The notes under the pieces were generated by a model. It made no database searches, had not been told where the DNA came from, and saw nothing but the letters and a program-made list of their open reading frames with translations. The position numbers and the translations under genes are program-made. A stretch of 64,000 nt of DNA. Origin: Dactylorhiza incarnata. Lineage: Eukaryota > Streptophyta > Magnoliopsida > Asparagales > Orchidaceae. Positions 45,657 through 56,086 of the stretch are shown in pieces. The DNA lies in assembly GCA_033032865.1 (NCBI GenBank), contig JAWHQI010000064.1:7564001-7628000 (forward strand), written 5' to 3'. The first letter of the stretch is position 1. The number at the start of each line of letters is the position of its first letter.

Positions 45657-47730
45657 TGTAACACCCTCCCTGTTTGTTGGGAACAGTGCCCAATAAACAA
45701 CACTGTTACATAGCATATAGCAGTAGGTCCGGCCGGGACCCCACGCCATATGAAACGAACAGAAGAGCGCATTACTTAATTAGCATTAAACAATTAATAA
45801 CATAACCATCTCAGCACACAGAGTCACACAACGGAAGCATTTAATTTCAATTAAAACCAGTTTATACAATGTCCACAATAGCCACTAGGAATGAAATGCA
45901 TTACAAGTTCTTTACAAGGTTTGTTTACATAATAGAGGTGTCTTCCAAACATCGGCGCGCAGGCCGACCACACATGAAAACAGTAAACAAAAGCTTTGGC
46001 CTTCGAGGGCCAGTACATCACAGCAGTAGGGGCTTCAGCCCGCTATTTCCCGCTAGTCTCTCTAGGGCCTGTACAAACAAATCCACCAAGCGGTGGGAAA
46101 ACAAGTAACCGGTCAGCTTTAGTTGACCCAGATTTATAATGACCCCACCCCATTCTCGGGGCGGCGGTGCTCCTTCCCTGTAGGCAAGCAACAACAGTAT
46201 ATATATATCACAGGTGCGTCTAAGCACCGCATAGAAGCATTCATCACAAGGTGACATCAGGTTACATGCTTTGTGCACTCTCGGCACACCATCGACAAGT
46301 CCTTTTTCAACTTGGATCTATATGAGCTTTTCTCATCAAGTTTGTCCGACCTTAACGAGTTCTAGTCCCAAACGGCACATCGTGACCCGAGGTTGCAATC
46401 CTCCTCACAAGATGGCTAAGGGTGGGGTTTTGGTTCCGCCAGATGCTCGCTCTCATAATATTAGGGATTACATCAACCTAAAACGGGTACGGCTTTCCCT
46501 AACCCGCTTGACCCGCAAGGTCAATGAAGCAAGGTACACAGGCCCTCCAGCTTCTGATGCTCAACCCAGTTCATGGACATAGGCTTCACAGGCTCCACAC
46601 AGCTCAGTGGGAGCTATCGCCGACGTTAGCACTAGCGCCCGACGTTAGTGACAGAATTCAGTTCTGCTACCCCTTTTCGGGTATTTTCTGGGAAACACCT
46701 CCAGACCTCTTTGCAGTACGAATCAGTACACAGAACCCGAAAAACACAGTATAGATCACGGAGTCTTCTCCGGAGTGCAATAACATATCAACATCACCAA
46801 TCCATACCAACCTGTCCAGATGGGCTTCACACAGCATGCCTATGCCCGTACTTCAATTCCGGACTCTCTATGCAATTTCTACGGGGATAACATTGACCCG
46901 TCGGCAGAAGTCTATCCACATGCTAGTGGAAATCCACCTACTACTATGCAAATCAAAGGATGAACGTGTCCAAAGACTAGGATGGAGAATCGTTACCCTC
47001 GACGCTCGTTTCGGTGCCATAGATCTGAGAGGAACTCAGCTGGACTCTTTTGAAACAGCTTCCTCTCCACTGGATCGACGATGGCAAACACGCAAGCAAT
47101 CTCCCCCACAGATTTGCTCTCAACACAAGCAAAAGGCTAGCCCAAAGAGACCTCCTTCATTCTGATCTGCCTTTGGAACGAGCTTGGAATCAGAAATTAG
47201 AAGGGAAACTGAATTTGGCTGCCCTTTATAATTTCTTAGCTAACGCCGGCGTTAGAACCTAACGCCGGGCGTTAGCCCTTAAGCGGTGGCTGAAGTTATC
47301 CACAACCACTTAAGGCCCGACGACGTTCGACGATCGGCGTTCGACGAACTCTTTGCAGCCTCCGTTCGACGAACTTCCTACAGGCTGTGCTCGACAAACT
47401 GCCTAAAGCCTGCGTTCGACGAACTGCCTAAAGCTTGAGTTCGACGAATGGCTGCCCGCGTTCGACGAACTCCCTAAAGCTTGCGTTCGGTGAACGGCTG
47501 GCTGCGTTCGACGAATGGCTAGAAAGCTGCGTTCGACGAACGACTGGCTGCGTTCGACGAACAACTAGAAAGCTGCGTTCGACGAACGGCTGGCTGCGTT
47601 CGACGAATGGCTAGAAAGCTGCGTTCGACGAACGGCTTGGGCTAACGCCTGGCGTTAGTCCTAACGCTGGCGTTAGCTTTCAGCCTTAACAACTTGCTAA
47701 TTTCAGTGCACTAGAAATTGAGGTATTACA
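45657..47730 (-). repeat. Element F 3' LTR (full, 2.07 kb)
   Basis: Minus strand TGTAATACCTC...GGGTGTTACA. U3 holds a 470-bp palindrome-rich array (47240-47690), with a TATA box (TTATAAAGGG, minus, about 47223-47230) just downstream. Confidence 0.9.
47240..47690 (-). repeat. Palindrome array in element F LTR
   Basis: Perfect palindromes CTAACGCCGGCGTTAG (47240-47255), CTAACGCC-G-GGCGTTAG (47259-47275), CTAACGCC-T-GGCGTTAG (47642-47658) and CTAACG-CTGG-CGTTAG (47661-47676) bracket about a dozen GTTCGACGAAC/GTTCGACGAATGG units spaced roughly 20-30 bp. The 5' LTR has the same plan at about 51530-51925 with more substitutions. Confidence 0.92.
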
Positions 47731-47750
47731 AATCTCCCCTCCTTTAAGAA
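47731..47750 (-). other. Polypurine tract of element F
   Basis: Minus strand TTAAAGGAGGGGAGATT before TGTAATACC. Confidence 0.82.
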
Positions 47751-47810
47751 ATTTTGTTCCGAAATTTTAACAGTGCAAAGAAACAAGAGATACAAAACAT
47801 AACTTGTACC

Positions 47811-49652
47811 TCAACGGAACAATTCAGGGAACTCATCCCGCATGGTTTGCTCCCACTCCCAAGAAAGCTCCTCACGACCGCAGTTGTTCCAGCGGACTTT
47901 GACCATTCAGATCATTTTATTCCGCAACTGCCTGACATCAGTGTCTTCGATGCAAAAAGGTGAGACCAACGTCTTCAGCTCATCATCGACTGACACCTGA
48001 TTCTGTACCAGGACCTGGCTAGGCTCTGGCACAGCTTTCCGCAGCACAAAGATGTAAAACACATCATGCAGCCCACTCAACTCTGTCGAAAGATCAAGCC
48101 GATAGGCAGCTTTGCCAACACGCTCCAGTGTCTCAAACGGTCCAAGGTACCTCAGACTCACGGCGAACTCGACGTTTCTGTGCTTGGCATTGTAGTATTT
48201 CGCATGCCTATCTTGTGCAATCAACAATCTCTCTCGGATTGTTTGAATAGCCGAATTTGCATCTTCGACTTCCTTCTGCTTAAACAGCTTCGTCTCACCT
48301 ATCTCCGCCCAAGCTAAGGGAGTGCGACAAGCTCTACCATAGAGGGCCTCGAAGGGTGTCATCTGTATACTTGCCTGGTAGTTGTTATTATAAGCAAACT
48401 CGATCATGAAAATATGATCTTCCCACTTCTTACCGAAATCCAGGACGCACATACGGAGCATGTCCTCCAGAGTTCTGTTCGTACGTTCAGTCTGTCCATC
48501 CGTTTGAGGGTGGAAGGCAGTACTAAACTTCAACTTTGTACCCAACAACTGGTTGATTAGTCTCCAATCCTTTGAAGTAAAGTGTCCATCTCGGTCACTA
48601 ACGATGCTACGGGGCACGCCGTGCAATCGTACAATGGTATCCACATATAGCTTTGCCAACTTTTTGACTGAATCGTCCCTCCGGTTTGGAATAAAGTGGG
48701 ATACCTTCATCAAGCGATCCATGATCACCCATACGACATCATTCCCACTCTGCGATCTCGGCAATCCGTGCACGAAATCCATCGAAATGTCATCAAATTT
48801 CCATTCCGGCATAGGAAACGACTTCAGGAACCCACCAGGTTTCTGACATTCTGCCTTCACTAGCGCGCAAGTTTTGCATTTTGCCACGTATAAGGCGATG
48901 CCTTTCTTCAGACCTGGCCACCAAAACATCTTTTTCATGTCTTGGTACATCATTGTGCTCCCCGGGTGAATTGAGTACTTTGTAAAGTGCGCTTCGTACA
49001 TCAATTCTTCCCGCAACTTACCCACATTTGGGACGCACAACCGACCTTCTTTCCACATCAGATCGTCGTCTAGCACAAACTCTGCAGCAGTCCCAACTTT
49101 AGATTCCGCCAAATAGCATTGCATGCTCGAATCAAGCTCCAGGGCCTGTCGTATTCTGTCCGCGAGGTCGTATTGCACCTCCGTCCAGTTTAAGCACGCA
49201 CTTGCACTAGAACTCTTCTCCACACAGGAGATCTCCAAGGCTTCCAACTCACTGATCAGACGTGGATCATACATCTGAATCCAGTTGGCCTGCGCAGAAG
49301 CCCTCCGACTCAAAGCATTTGCGACGACATTTCCCTTCCCGAGAGTATAGTGTATTTCGAAAGTGTAGTCCCCCAGGAACTCCATCCACCTTCGCTGTCG
49401 CATATTGAGCACTTTCTGATTTAGCAGATATTTTAGGCTCTTATGGTCCGTAAAGATATCAACCTTCACGTCATACAAGTAGTGTCGCCACAATTTCTGA
49501 GCGAAGATCACAGCCGCCAACTCCAGGTCGTGGACCGGGTAATTCCGCTCATGCACTTTCAACTGGCGAGAACCATAAGCTATCACTTGACCATGCTGAA
49601 GAAGTACGCAGCCTAAGCCGCTCCCTGATGCATCACTGTAAATCTCATAGAC
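47811..49652 (-). pseudogene. pol: Element F RNase H and integrase with chromodomain-like tail
   Basis: After a stop near 49650, RNase H ([45 protein letters not shown]) runs into integrase in one open frame. Zinc-binding [15 protein letters not shown]...CKTCALVK, catalytic SMDFVHGLP (Asp), [10 protein letters not shown] (Asp) and [12 protein letters not shown] (Glu), and the GPF-like [14 protein letters not shown] module follow. A stop at about 47908 interrupts the C-terminus. It then reads MVKVRWNNCGREELSWEWE and ends at 47811, matching the chromodomain-like end of Tekay/Del elements that guides insertion into heterochromatin. Only the two stops disturb it. Confidence 0.92.
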
Positions 49653-50604
49653 TTATGCACCACATGGCAAACACAAGATTGGTGTCGTGGTCAGACGACT
49701 CTTTAATTCCTCAAAAGCCCGTACACACGCTGGTGACCAAACGAACTTCTGATCCTTCCTTGTCAAGGTCGTGAGAGGAAGAGCAATCCGCGAAAAGTTC
49801 TCCACGAAGCACCGATAGTTGCCGGCAAGTCCAAGGAAACTTCTGACTTCCGCTACTGTCGTCAAAACGGGCCACTCCTGGATAGCAACTATCTTTGCTC
49901 GATCCACTGCGATACCCTCACCACTAACCACATGACCAAGGAACGCTACTGAAGCTAGCCAAAACTCGCGCTTGGAGAACTTGGCATACAACTGACTCCG
50001 TTGCAGGGTCTCCAATACTACGCGTAAATGAATCGCGTGTTCTTCTTCAAATTGAGAGTATACTAGAATATCGTCAATAAAGACGATCACAAACCGGTCA
50101 AGGCACTCTCTAAAGGTCCTATTCATCAGATCCATGAATACTGATGGCGCATTCATCAGTCCAAACGACATCACTGTAAACTCATAGTGCACGTAACGGG
50201 TACTAAATGCCGTCTTGGGGATGTCGCATTCCCGAATCCACAACTGATAGTAGCCAGACTTAAGATCCAGCTTTGAATACACCGACGAACCCACTAGCTG
50301 ATCAAATAAGTCATCAATTCGAGGAATCAGATACTTGTTCTTCTCGGTCAGCTTGTTCAATTCACGATAATCGATACAGAGACGTAGGCTTCCGTCCTTC
50401 TTCTTCACAAAGAGGAACGGAGCACCCCAATGTGATGTACTTGGGCGTATGTAGCCATGCTCTAGCAACTCCTGTAATTGAACCTTTAACTCTGCCATCT
50501 CCTTTGGCGCAATACGATACGGAGAGCGTGACACAGGCTTGGCACATGGCACCAACTCTATTGTGAAGTCAATCTCTCACTGAGGTGGCGCCCCAGGAAG
50601 ATCT
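49653..50604 (-). pseudogene. pol: Element F reverse transcriptase (5' truncated region)
   Basis: Minus strand from 50604: DLPGAPPQ, a stop, [21 protein letters not shown], then RT motifs [53 protein letters not shown] and the active site [10 protein letters not shown]. The thumb and connection follow ([19 protein letters not shown]). Everything upstream (gag, protease) is deleted. Confidence 0.92.
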
Positions 50605-51979
50605 TTATATATGAGCTTTTCTCGTCAAGTTTGGCCAACCTTGACGAGTTCTAGTCCCAAACAGCACATCGTGACCCGAGGTTGCAATCCTCATCACAAG
50701 ATGGCTAAGGGTGGGGTTTTGGTTCCGCTAGATGCCCGCGCTCATAATATTAGGGATTACATCAACCTAAAATGGGTACGACTTTCCCTAACCCTCTCTT
50801 GACCCACAAGGTCAACGAAGCAAGGTACACAGGCCCTCCATCTTCTGTTGTTCAACCCATTTCATGGAAATAGGCTTCACAGGCTCCACACAGCTCACTG
50901 GGATCTACCGCCGGCGTTAGCACTAGCGCCCGAAGTTAGTGACAGAACTCAGTTCTGCTACCCCTTTCGGGGTATCTTCTGGGAAACACCTCTAGACCTC
51001 TTTGCAGTACGAATCAGTACACAGAACCCGGAAAACACAGCATAGATCACAGAGTCTTCTCCAGAGTGCAATAACATATCAACATCACCAATCCAGACCA
51101 ACCTGTCCAGATGGGCTTCACACAGCATGCCTATGCCCGTACTTCAATTCCGGACTCTCTATGAAATTTCTGCGGTGATAACATCGACCCGTCGGCAGAA
51201 ATCTATCCACACGCTAGTGTAAATCTACCTACTACTATGCAAATCAAAGGAAGAACGTGTCCAAAGACTAGGAAGGAGAATCGTTACCCTCGGCGCTCAT
51301 TTCGGTGCCATAGATCTGAGAGGAACTCGACTGGACTCTTTTGAAACAGCTTCCTCTCCACTGGATCGACGATGGCAAACACGCAAGCAATCTCCCCCAC
51401 GGATTTGCTCTCAACACAAGCAAAAGGCTAGCCCAAAGAGACCTCCTTCCTTCTGATCTGCCTTTGGAACGAGCTTAGAATCAGAAATTAGAAGGGAAAC
51501 TGAATTTGGATGCCTTTTATAATTTCTTAGCTAACGCCGGCGTTGGAACCTAACATCGGGCGTTAGCCCTTAAGCGGTGGCTGAAGTTATCCACAGCCAC
51601 TTAAAGCCTGACGGCGTTCGACGATCGGCGTTTGACAAACTCTTTGCAGCCTGCGTTCGACGAACTTCCTATAGGCTGCGTTCGACGAACTGCCTAAAGC
51701 CTGCGTTCGACGAACTGCCTAAAGCTTACGCTCGACAAATGGCTGCCTGCGTTCGACGAACTGCCTAAAGCTTGCGTTCGATGAATGACTGGCTGCGTTC
51801 GACGAACGACTAGAAAGCTGCGTTCGACGAATGACTAGAAAGCTGCGTTCGACGAACGGCTAGAAAGCTGCGTTCGACGAACGGCTTGGGCTAACACCTG
51901 GTGTTAGTCCTAACGCTGGCGTTAGCTTTCAGCCTTAACAACCTGCTAATTTCAGTGCACTGGAAATTGAGGTGTTACA
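50605..51979 (-). repeat. Element F 5' LTR (truncated)
   Basis: 1375 bp matching 46318-47730. The 660 bp equivalent to 45657-46317 are gone. Palindromes are less perfect than in the 3' LTR (for example CTAACGCCGGCGTTGG). Confidence 0.9.
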
Positions 51980-52265
51980 CGGGTGGCTGCAACTTTGCGG
52001 CAAGAAAAGGAGTTCTGACGGTGACATGTGGGTGTGTCGTGCTCATGAAGGCTGTGCAGTTTGGTAGTATGTACCAACTAATGAGAACCACGTTACGAGG
52101 TAGTACGCCCATGATTTCTGCGATTTATATGGTGGATGGCCGAGGTGGTGCAGAGGATCTCCCTTTTGTGACTCGGGTTTGGCGAGTCAGCTTTTGCGAT
52201 CTGGGTGCGTTGGTATCTCACAGGTTAACAAGAGGAGAGATGGAGTTCGACTTGCGACAAGTTGA
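51980..52265 (+). pseudogene. Element K continuation after F
   Basis: Begins with the duplicated CGGGT, then reads GCNFAARKGVLTVTCGCVVLMKAVQFGSMYQL, the copia pre-integrase stretch that continues LDSGC at 45656. Further on it decays and no integrase core is seen. 52266-52358 carries repeated gtgctt words and no gene. Confidence 0.75.
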
Positions 52266-52358
52266 CTGATGCCTCAGACATGAGATGGTGCTTCATGTAT
52301 ATTGGTGATTTGTACAGATATTGCTTTATGTAGACAGTGCTTCGTGCAGAAAATGCTT

Positions 52359-53041
52359 TGTAAGACCCCAGTGTTCAGGTGCAAAGAGTTCACGAAGTTC
52401 TAAGATAAAGAGCTAGCGCCAGCGCTAGGGCTAGCGCCGGCGGTAGCACTTATCGTCGAAATGGTTGTGTGTCGATGAAAAGACTTGTTCGAATCGTCGA
52501 AAACATCAAGACGAATTGTCGAGTGCTAGCGCCAGCGGAAGTGGTTGTGCCGACGGTAGCTCTCTCGACAAATTTGTGTCCCGACGAATGTATTATGACG
52601 AATCGTGTTGAGCACTTGTGAATTCGTCTCGTCGAGGGATAATGTAGGTGGTAGCGCTAGCGCCGACGGTAGCGTTCTTGTTGAATCCTTAAACGGCTAC
52701 AACCGTACCGCCTTTGGGCTAGCGCCTGCGTTAGGAGGTAGCACCGGCGGTAGCGTTTTTATATATAAAGCCATCAAATCCATGGTGTTCCATTAAGTAC
52801 TCATTGGCCCTCTCTCTATCTCCAAGGGCAAGGAAGCAGTGGAAGGCTCTGTTTGGCTAGTCAAGTCCAAGGCAGAAGATCTCTTGCGTGCATGTGCCGT
52901 TTTCGAGTCTGTGGAGAGGAATCCTGATCCGATGGCACCAAAATGAGCATCAAGGGTAACACTCCTCCTTAGTCTCTAGACATGCTAGTCCTTTGATTTG
53001 TGCATAGTAGCAGGAAGATTTCCACTAATTAGTGGATAGGT
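52359..53041 (+). repeat. Truncated LTR L (gypsy-like, TGTAAGACCCC)
   Basis: Starts TGTAAGACCCCAG, a chromovirus-type LTR start. Contains the perfect palindrome CTAGCGC-CA-GCGCTAG (52413-52428), several GCTAGCGCC/CGGCGGTAGC words and TCGTCGAA/CGACGAAT motifs, then TATATATAAAG (52760-52770). Cut at 53041 by element J. No coding region remains. Confidence 0.7.
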
Positions 53042-54333
53042 TGTTGGAACTTGGTTTTCCGCATCCCTTTGATTTGAGAATAACAAATCCTACTTGTATA
53101 TGATCTTGGTTGCCATTGTGTTTTTAGCATGCAGGTTTGAATAGATATGACACCAGGTTGCTGCAATATTGGTCTGGAACTGTCCACAAGAAGAAAAGAA
53201 TGAAAAATGTATAACTCCATGTGTTAGCCCTTAACGCCGAGCGTTGTCATTCGACGGGATGGTCTGCCGATCGACGGGATGGTCTACCGATCGACGGGAT
53301 GGTCTGTCGATCGACGGGATGGCTCTAACGCCAGGCGTTAGGACTTAACGCTGTGCGTTGACTCTTGATTCCATCAAGATGATTTTGGAAGGAGGAATGC
53401 AGCCGTGATTGAAGGAGCACTTTAGGAATGATCTGACCTAACGCCAAGCGTTAGCGTCAACGCCAGCGTTAGGGTTGCCTAAAATAAACAATTCCTAAAG
53501 TGCAGAATCTCCTTCCTCTTCTGAAGATCCGAGCCATCAAAACATTACTATACATGGTCAATGCCCCGCGTTAGGACTTAACGCCGACGTTAGCTCAAGT
53601 TCTATAAATTGGATGATTTCGTCTTCTCCAAGTACTGATTGATCAGAACTTTACTCCAGCACTCCAGAAACTCAATCAGGGCCATATTTTCCAGACCTTC
53701 ATCTCCCGCACACATTCGAGCAAAGAATTCAAGGAGAACCGGATCCACGCTTTCTCAATGCGAATAACGCGCTCTTCAACTTCAAGAACTTTCAGCGGCC
53801 TTCGCCATCTCCAGAATTCTTCATAGAGAGTTTTTAGTTTTTTTGTTCAAACATTTATTTGTAACCTTTTATTATTTGCTTGGAAATAAATTCGCCTCGT
53901 GTTGGCGACTAGGTCTAGGTAGGACTTAGGGGAAATTCGCCTCGTGTTGGCGACTAGGTCTAGGAAGTAGATCTAGGGGGTGCTCGAGGCCTTTTCTGGG
54001 GATAGGAAGGCTAGAGCGGCTTGAGTCTAAATCTGGGAATGATCGGCTAAAGCCAACTAGTTCTTGGTGAGAAGAGTCGGTATAGAAAACAAAAAGAAGA
54101 TTTTATATTTCGCCTTCAATTTCTAGCATTATAGAAATCACATCTTTTGTAATCATAAATTATAATGAAAAAGATGTCCTTTCTAGTTTGTTTTAATTGA
54201 TTCACTCCTCTTTAATTTTGATTTAAGTTGATTTACAGAAAAACAACAAAAGTTTTTATATTAAATAATAAAGTTTTAAAAACCCTTATTCACCCCCCCC
54301 CCCCCCCCTCTGAGGGCGTCTCACGATCCAACA
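53042..54333 (+). repeat. Element J 5' LTR
   Basis: 1292 bp, TGTTGGAACTTGG...GATCCAACA. U3 has CTAACGCC-A-GGCGTTAG (53325-53341), CTAACGC-CAA-GCGTTAG (53438-53454) and a 3.5-copy 20-bp repeat. TATA box TATAAATTGG at 53603. Ends with cttattcacc plus a long C run (about 54292-54308). Confidence 0.85.
53251..53320 (+). repeat. 3.5 x 20-bp tandem repeat in element J LTR
   Basis: Units TCGACGGGATGGTCTGCCGA, with one or two changes per copy, upstream of the J palindromes. Confidence 0.92.
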
Positions 54334-54382
54334 AGTGGTATCCGAGCGAGTTTATTCCAAAACGGTCTAACAACCGGGAATA

Positions 54383-54625
54383 ATGGCATCTCGTGATCTC
54401 GCTTTTCAGGAAGGGCAAGGAATTAGTAGACCTCCACTTTTCACCGGAACTGACTACAATTATTGGAGAACGCAAATGCATTTTTTTTCTAATTAATTTA
54501 GATCTAGACGTCTGGGCTAGTGCTGAAACACTGTATACGACTCCTACATATATTGTTGGAGAAGTAACCATAGAAAAGCCTAAAGATAGGTGGGATGATG
54601 GAGATAAAAATAAATGTAAAAATAA
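54383..54625 (+). pseudogene. gag: Element J gag fragment
   Basis: ATG 54383: MASRDLAFQEGQGISRPPLF and DYNYWRTQMH, a frameshift in a T run at 54482-54490, then LINLDLDVWASAETLYTTP and KPKDRWDDGDKNKCKNN, where H interrupts. The equivalent part of element I's gag is at 62503-62745 and continues KNNAKAMN. Confidence 0.85.
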
Positions 54626-56086
54626 TGTTGTACAACTCCGATATTCGCCAGGCGAGGAAGCGCGGCGTGGGAAGGCAACTGGATGAAGCAATTAGAGAGG
54701 GAGTCCTTAGGGCCGAAGACCTCGCGAGAGGGATCAGAGAGAAATCCCTCTCGGAGGGCTCGCTGAGAGGCGAGCGGGAAGGGTAGGCAAGATAAACACT
54801 CGCAGGCAATTTAAAGAAGTTTCCTGAGTTCGACGAAAGGGATGCTGCGTTCGACAAACTCTTCCGAGTTCGTCGAGCCCACCGGTGGTCGTCGAGCTCG
54901 CCCCTATTCGGCGAAATCATTAGCAGTCGACGTAATGTTCTATGCTCATTTAAAGCCAAAAGGACGATCTCGCAAGAGGAGCCGCGAGATGCAGACCTCG
55001 ACAGTTATCTTCAAAGGACTGGGCCAAGCGAGGGCAGGCAAGTCAATATCTCGCAGGCCGCGGGCGGAAGAGACACTTTGATCAGTAAAGAGGTGTCCGG
55101 CGAAACGTGTTCAGTGCGCGACAAAGTTGGTAGGCGATCTCGCAGGAAGGCTCGCGAACTTAGAAGCCTCAGCTTCCAGCGAGCCCAATTCTACGCTCGA
55201 CAAATGTCGAACGGAGCTCAGCATTCGTCGGACGGCGCCCGACGAACAAAATATATTCTATGGCAGCGCTCGGCAAATTACAGCAGGGAAGCAGCGGTCG
55301 GCGAACCGCCCGTCTCAGCGGTCGGCGAACCGCCCGTCTCAGCGGTCGACGAGCCGCCCATGTTAGTGGATAGCGAACAACTTAACGTTTGGCATCCGTC
55401 GACCTCGACTGTGATCGGCGAAGTGACCTGCGTCCGACGAAAGGCGTGTTGAGCTCGACGAAGTCAAGAGGCGGTCTCGTAGGAAGGCTCGCGAGACTGG
55501 ACCTCGGCAGATACTGTCAGAATTGGCCGGCGAGGTCCTCGCAGGGCGATCGCCTATGAGAGGCATCGCGAGCAGGACCTGCGAGAGGACCCGCGAGAGC
55601 TTCGGCAGTCACATTCTCGTTGTTCCTTGCCCATAAGTTGATAAGGCCAAATTACACTTTTACCCTTGGTGGTCTGCCTTTAGCCTCTCAAAACAGTGGA
55701 GTTTGGCTGTTAGCAGACCCATCTGGGGTGCAGATAGTAAAATCAGAAGGCGGGTTCCTGCTATTTGCAGGCCAGATCAGAAAATCTATAAATAAGACCT
55801 CAAGGGTACCTTTGGAGAGGACTTCACTTCAGCTTCTCTCTCCTCAGGCTTTCTTTGGTTAGCATTTCCAGAGCTCTCCAAGGTGCCCGAGTCTCAGCTT
55901 TGGCTTGGGAGGGGAAGCGCTCAACGATCTTCCGGGTTAGTGGAGGGACCTCCTCGCTGTGACTAAGGTCTTAGTCTTCTTTCTAGTCTTCAGTCTACCT
56001 TCTCCGAGGGATCAGTAAGGGATAGTTGCCCCTCATTTCGGTGAGGGCCCCAAGCTCCACAAGAGGCCGAGGAATCGGTTTCAACA
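54626..56086 (+). repeat. Element H 5' LTR
   Basis: 1461 bp. Rich in ctcgcgag/ggcgag words and TCGACGAA variants (about 54830-55450), including the inverted repeat TTCGTCGG/CCGACGAA (55224-55246). TATA box TATAAATAAG at 55787-55795. Confidence 0.78.
55293..55360 (+). repeat. 24-bp tandem repeat in element H LTR
   Basis: About 2.8 units of agcggtcggcgaaccgcc plus cgtctc. Each unit contains the inverted pair GCGGT...ACCGC. Confidence 0.9.

Larger units (their letters stand above)
45657..51979 (-). mobile_element. Element F: chromovirus (Tekay/Del-like) with internal deletion
   Basis: LTR (45657-47730), polypurine tract, integrase-RNase H-RT (47811-50604, minus strand) and a truncated LTR (50605-51979). 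The target duplication CGGGT is perfect (45652-45656 and 51980-51984), inside element K. Primer-binding site, gag, protease and the R/U5 side of the 5' LTR are missing at one junction, 50604/50605. Pol motifs and the C-terminal chromodomain-like tail are those of Tekay-type elements. Confidence 0.92.
53042..54625 (+). mobile_element. Element J: copia element, Sirevirus-type gag start, cut by H
   Basis: LTR 53042-54333, primer-binding site variant TGGTATCCGAG (54336-54346) and 80 codons of gag before element H begins at 54626. Its LTR start and gag N-terminus closely resemble element I, so J and I are related families. Confidence 0.82.

Noticed and set aside
47310..47640. CRISPR-like regular repeats
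   Set aside because: Repeats are short, imperfect and lie in an LTR duplicated at 51605-51890; spacers are repeats themselves and the context is a plant retrotransposon.
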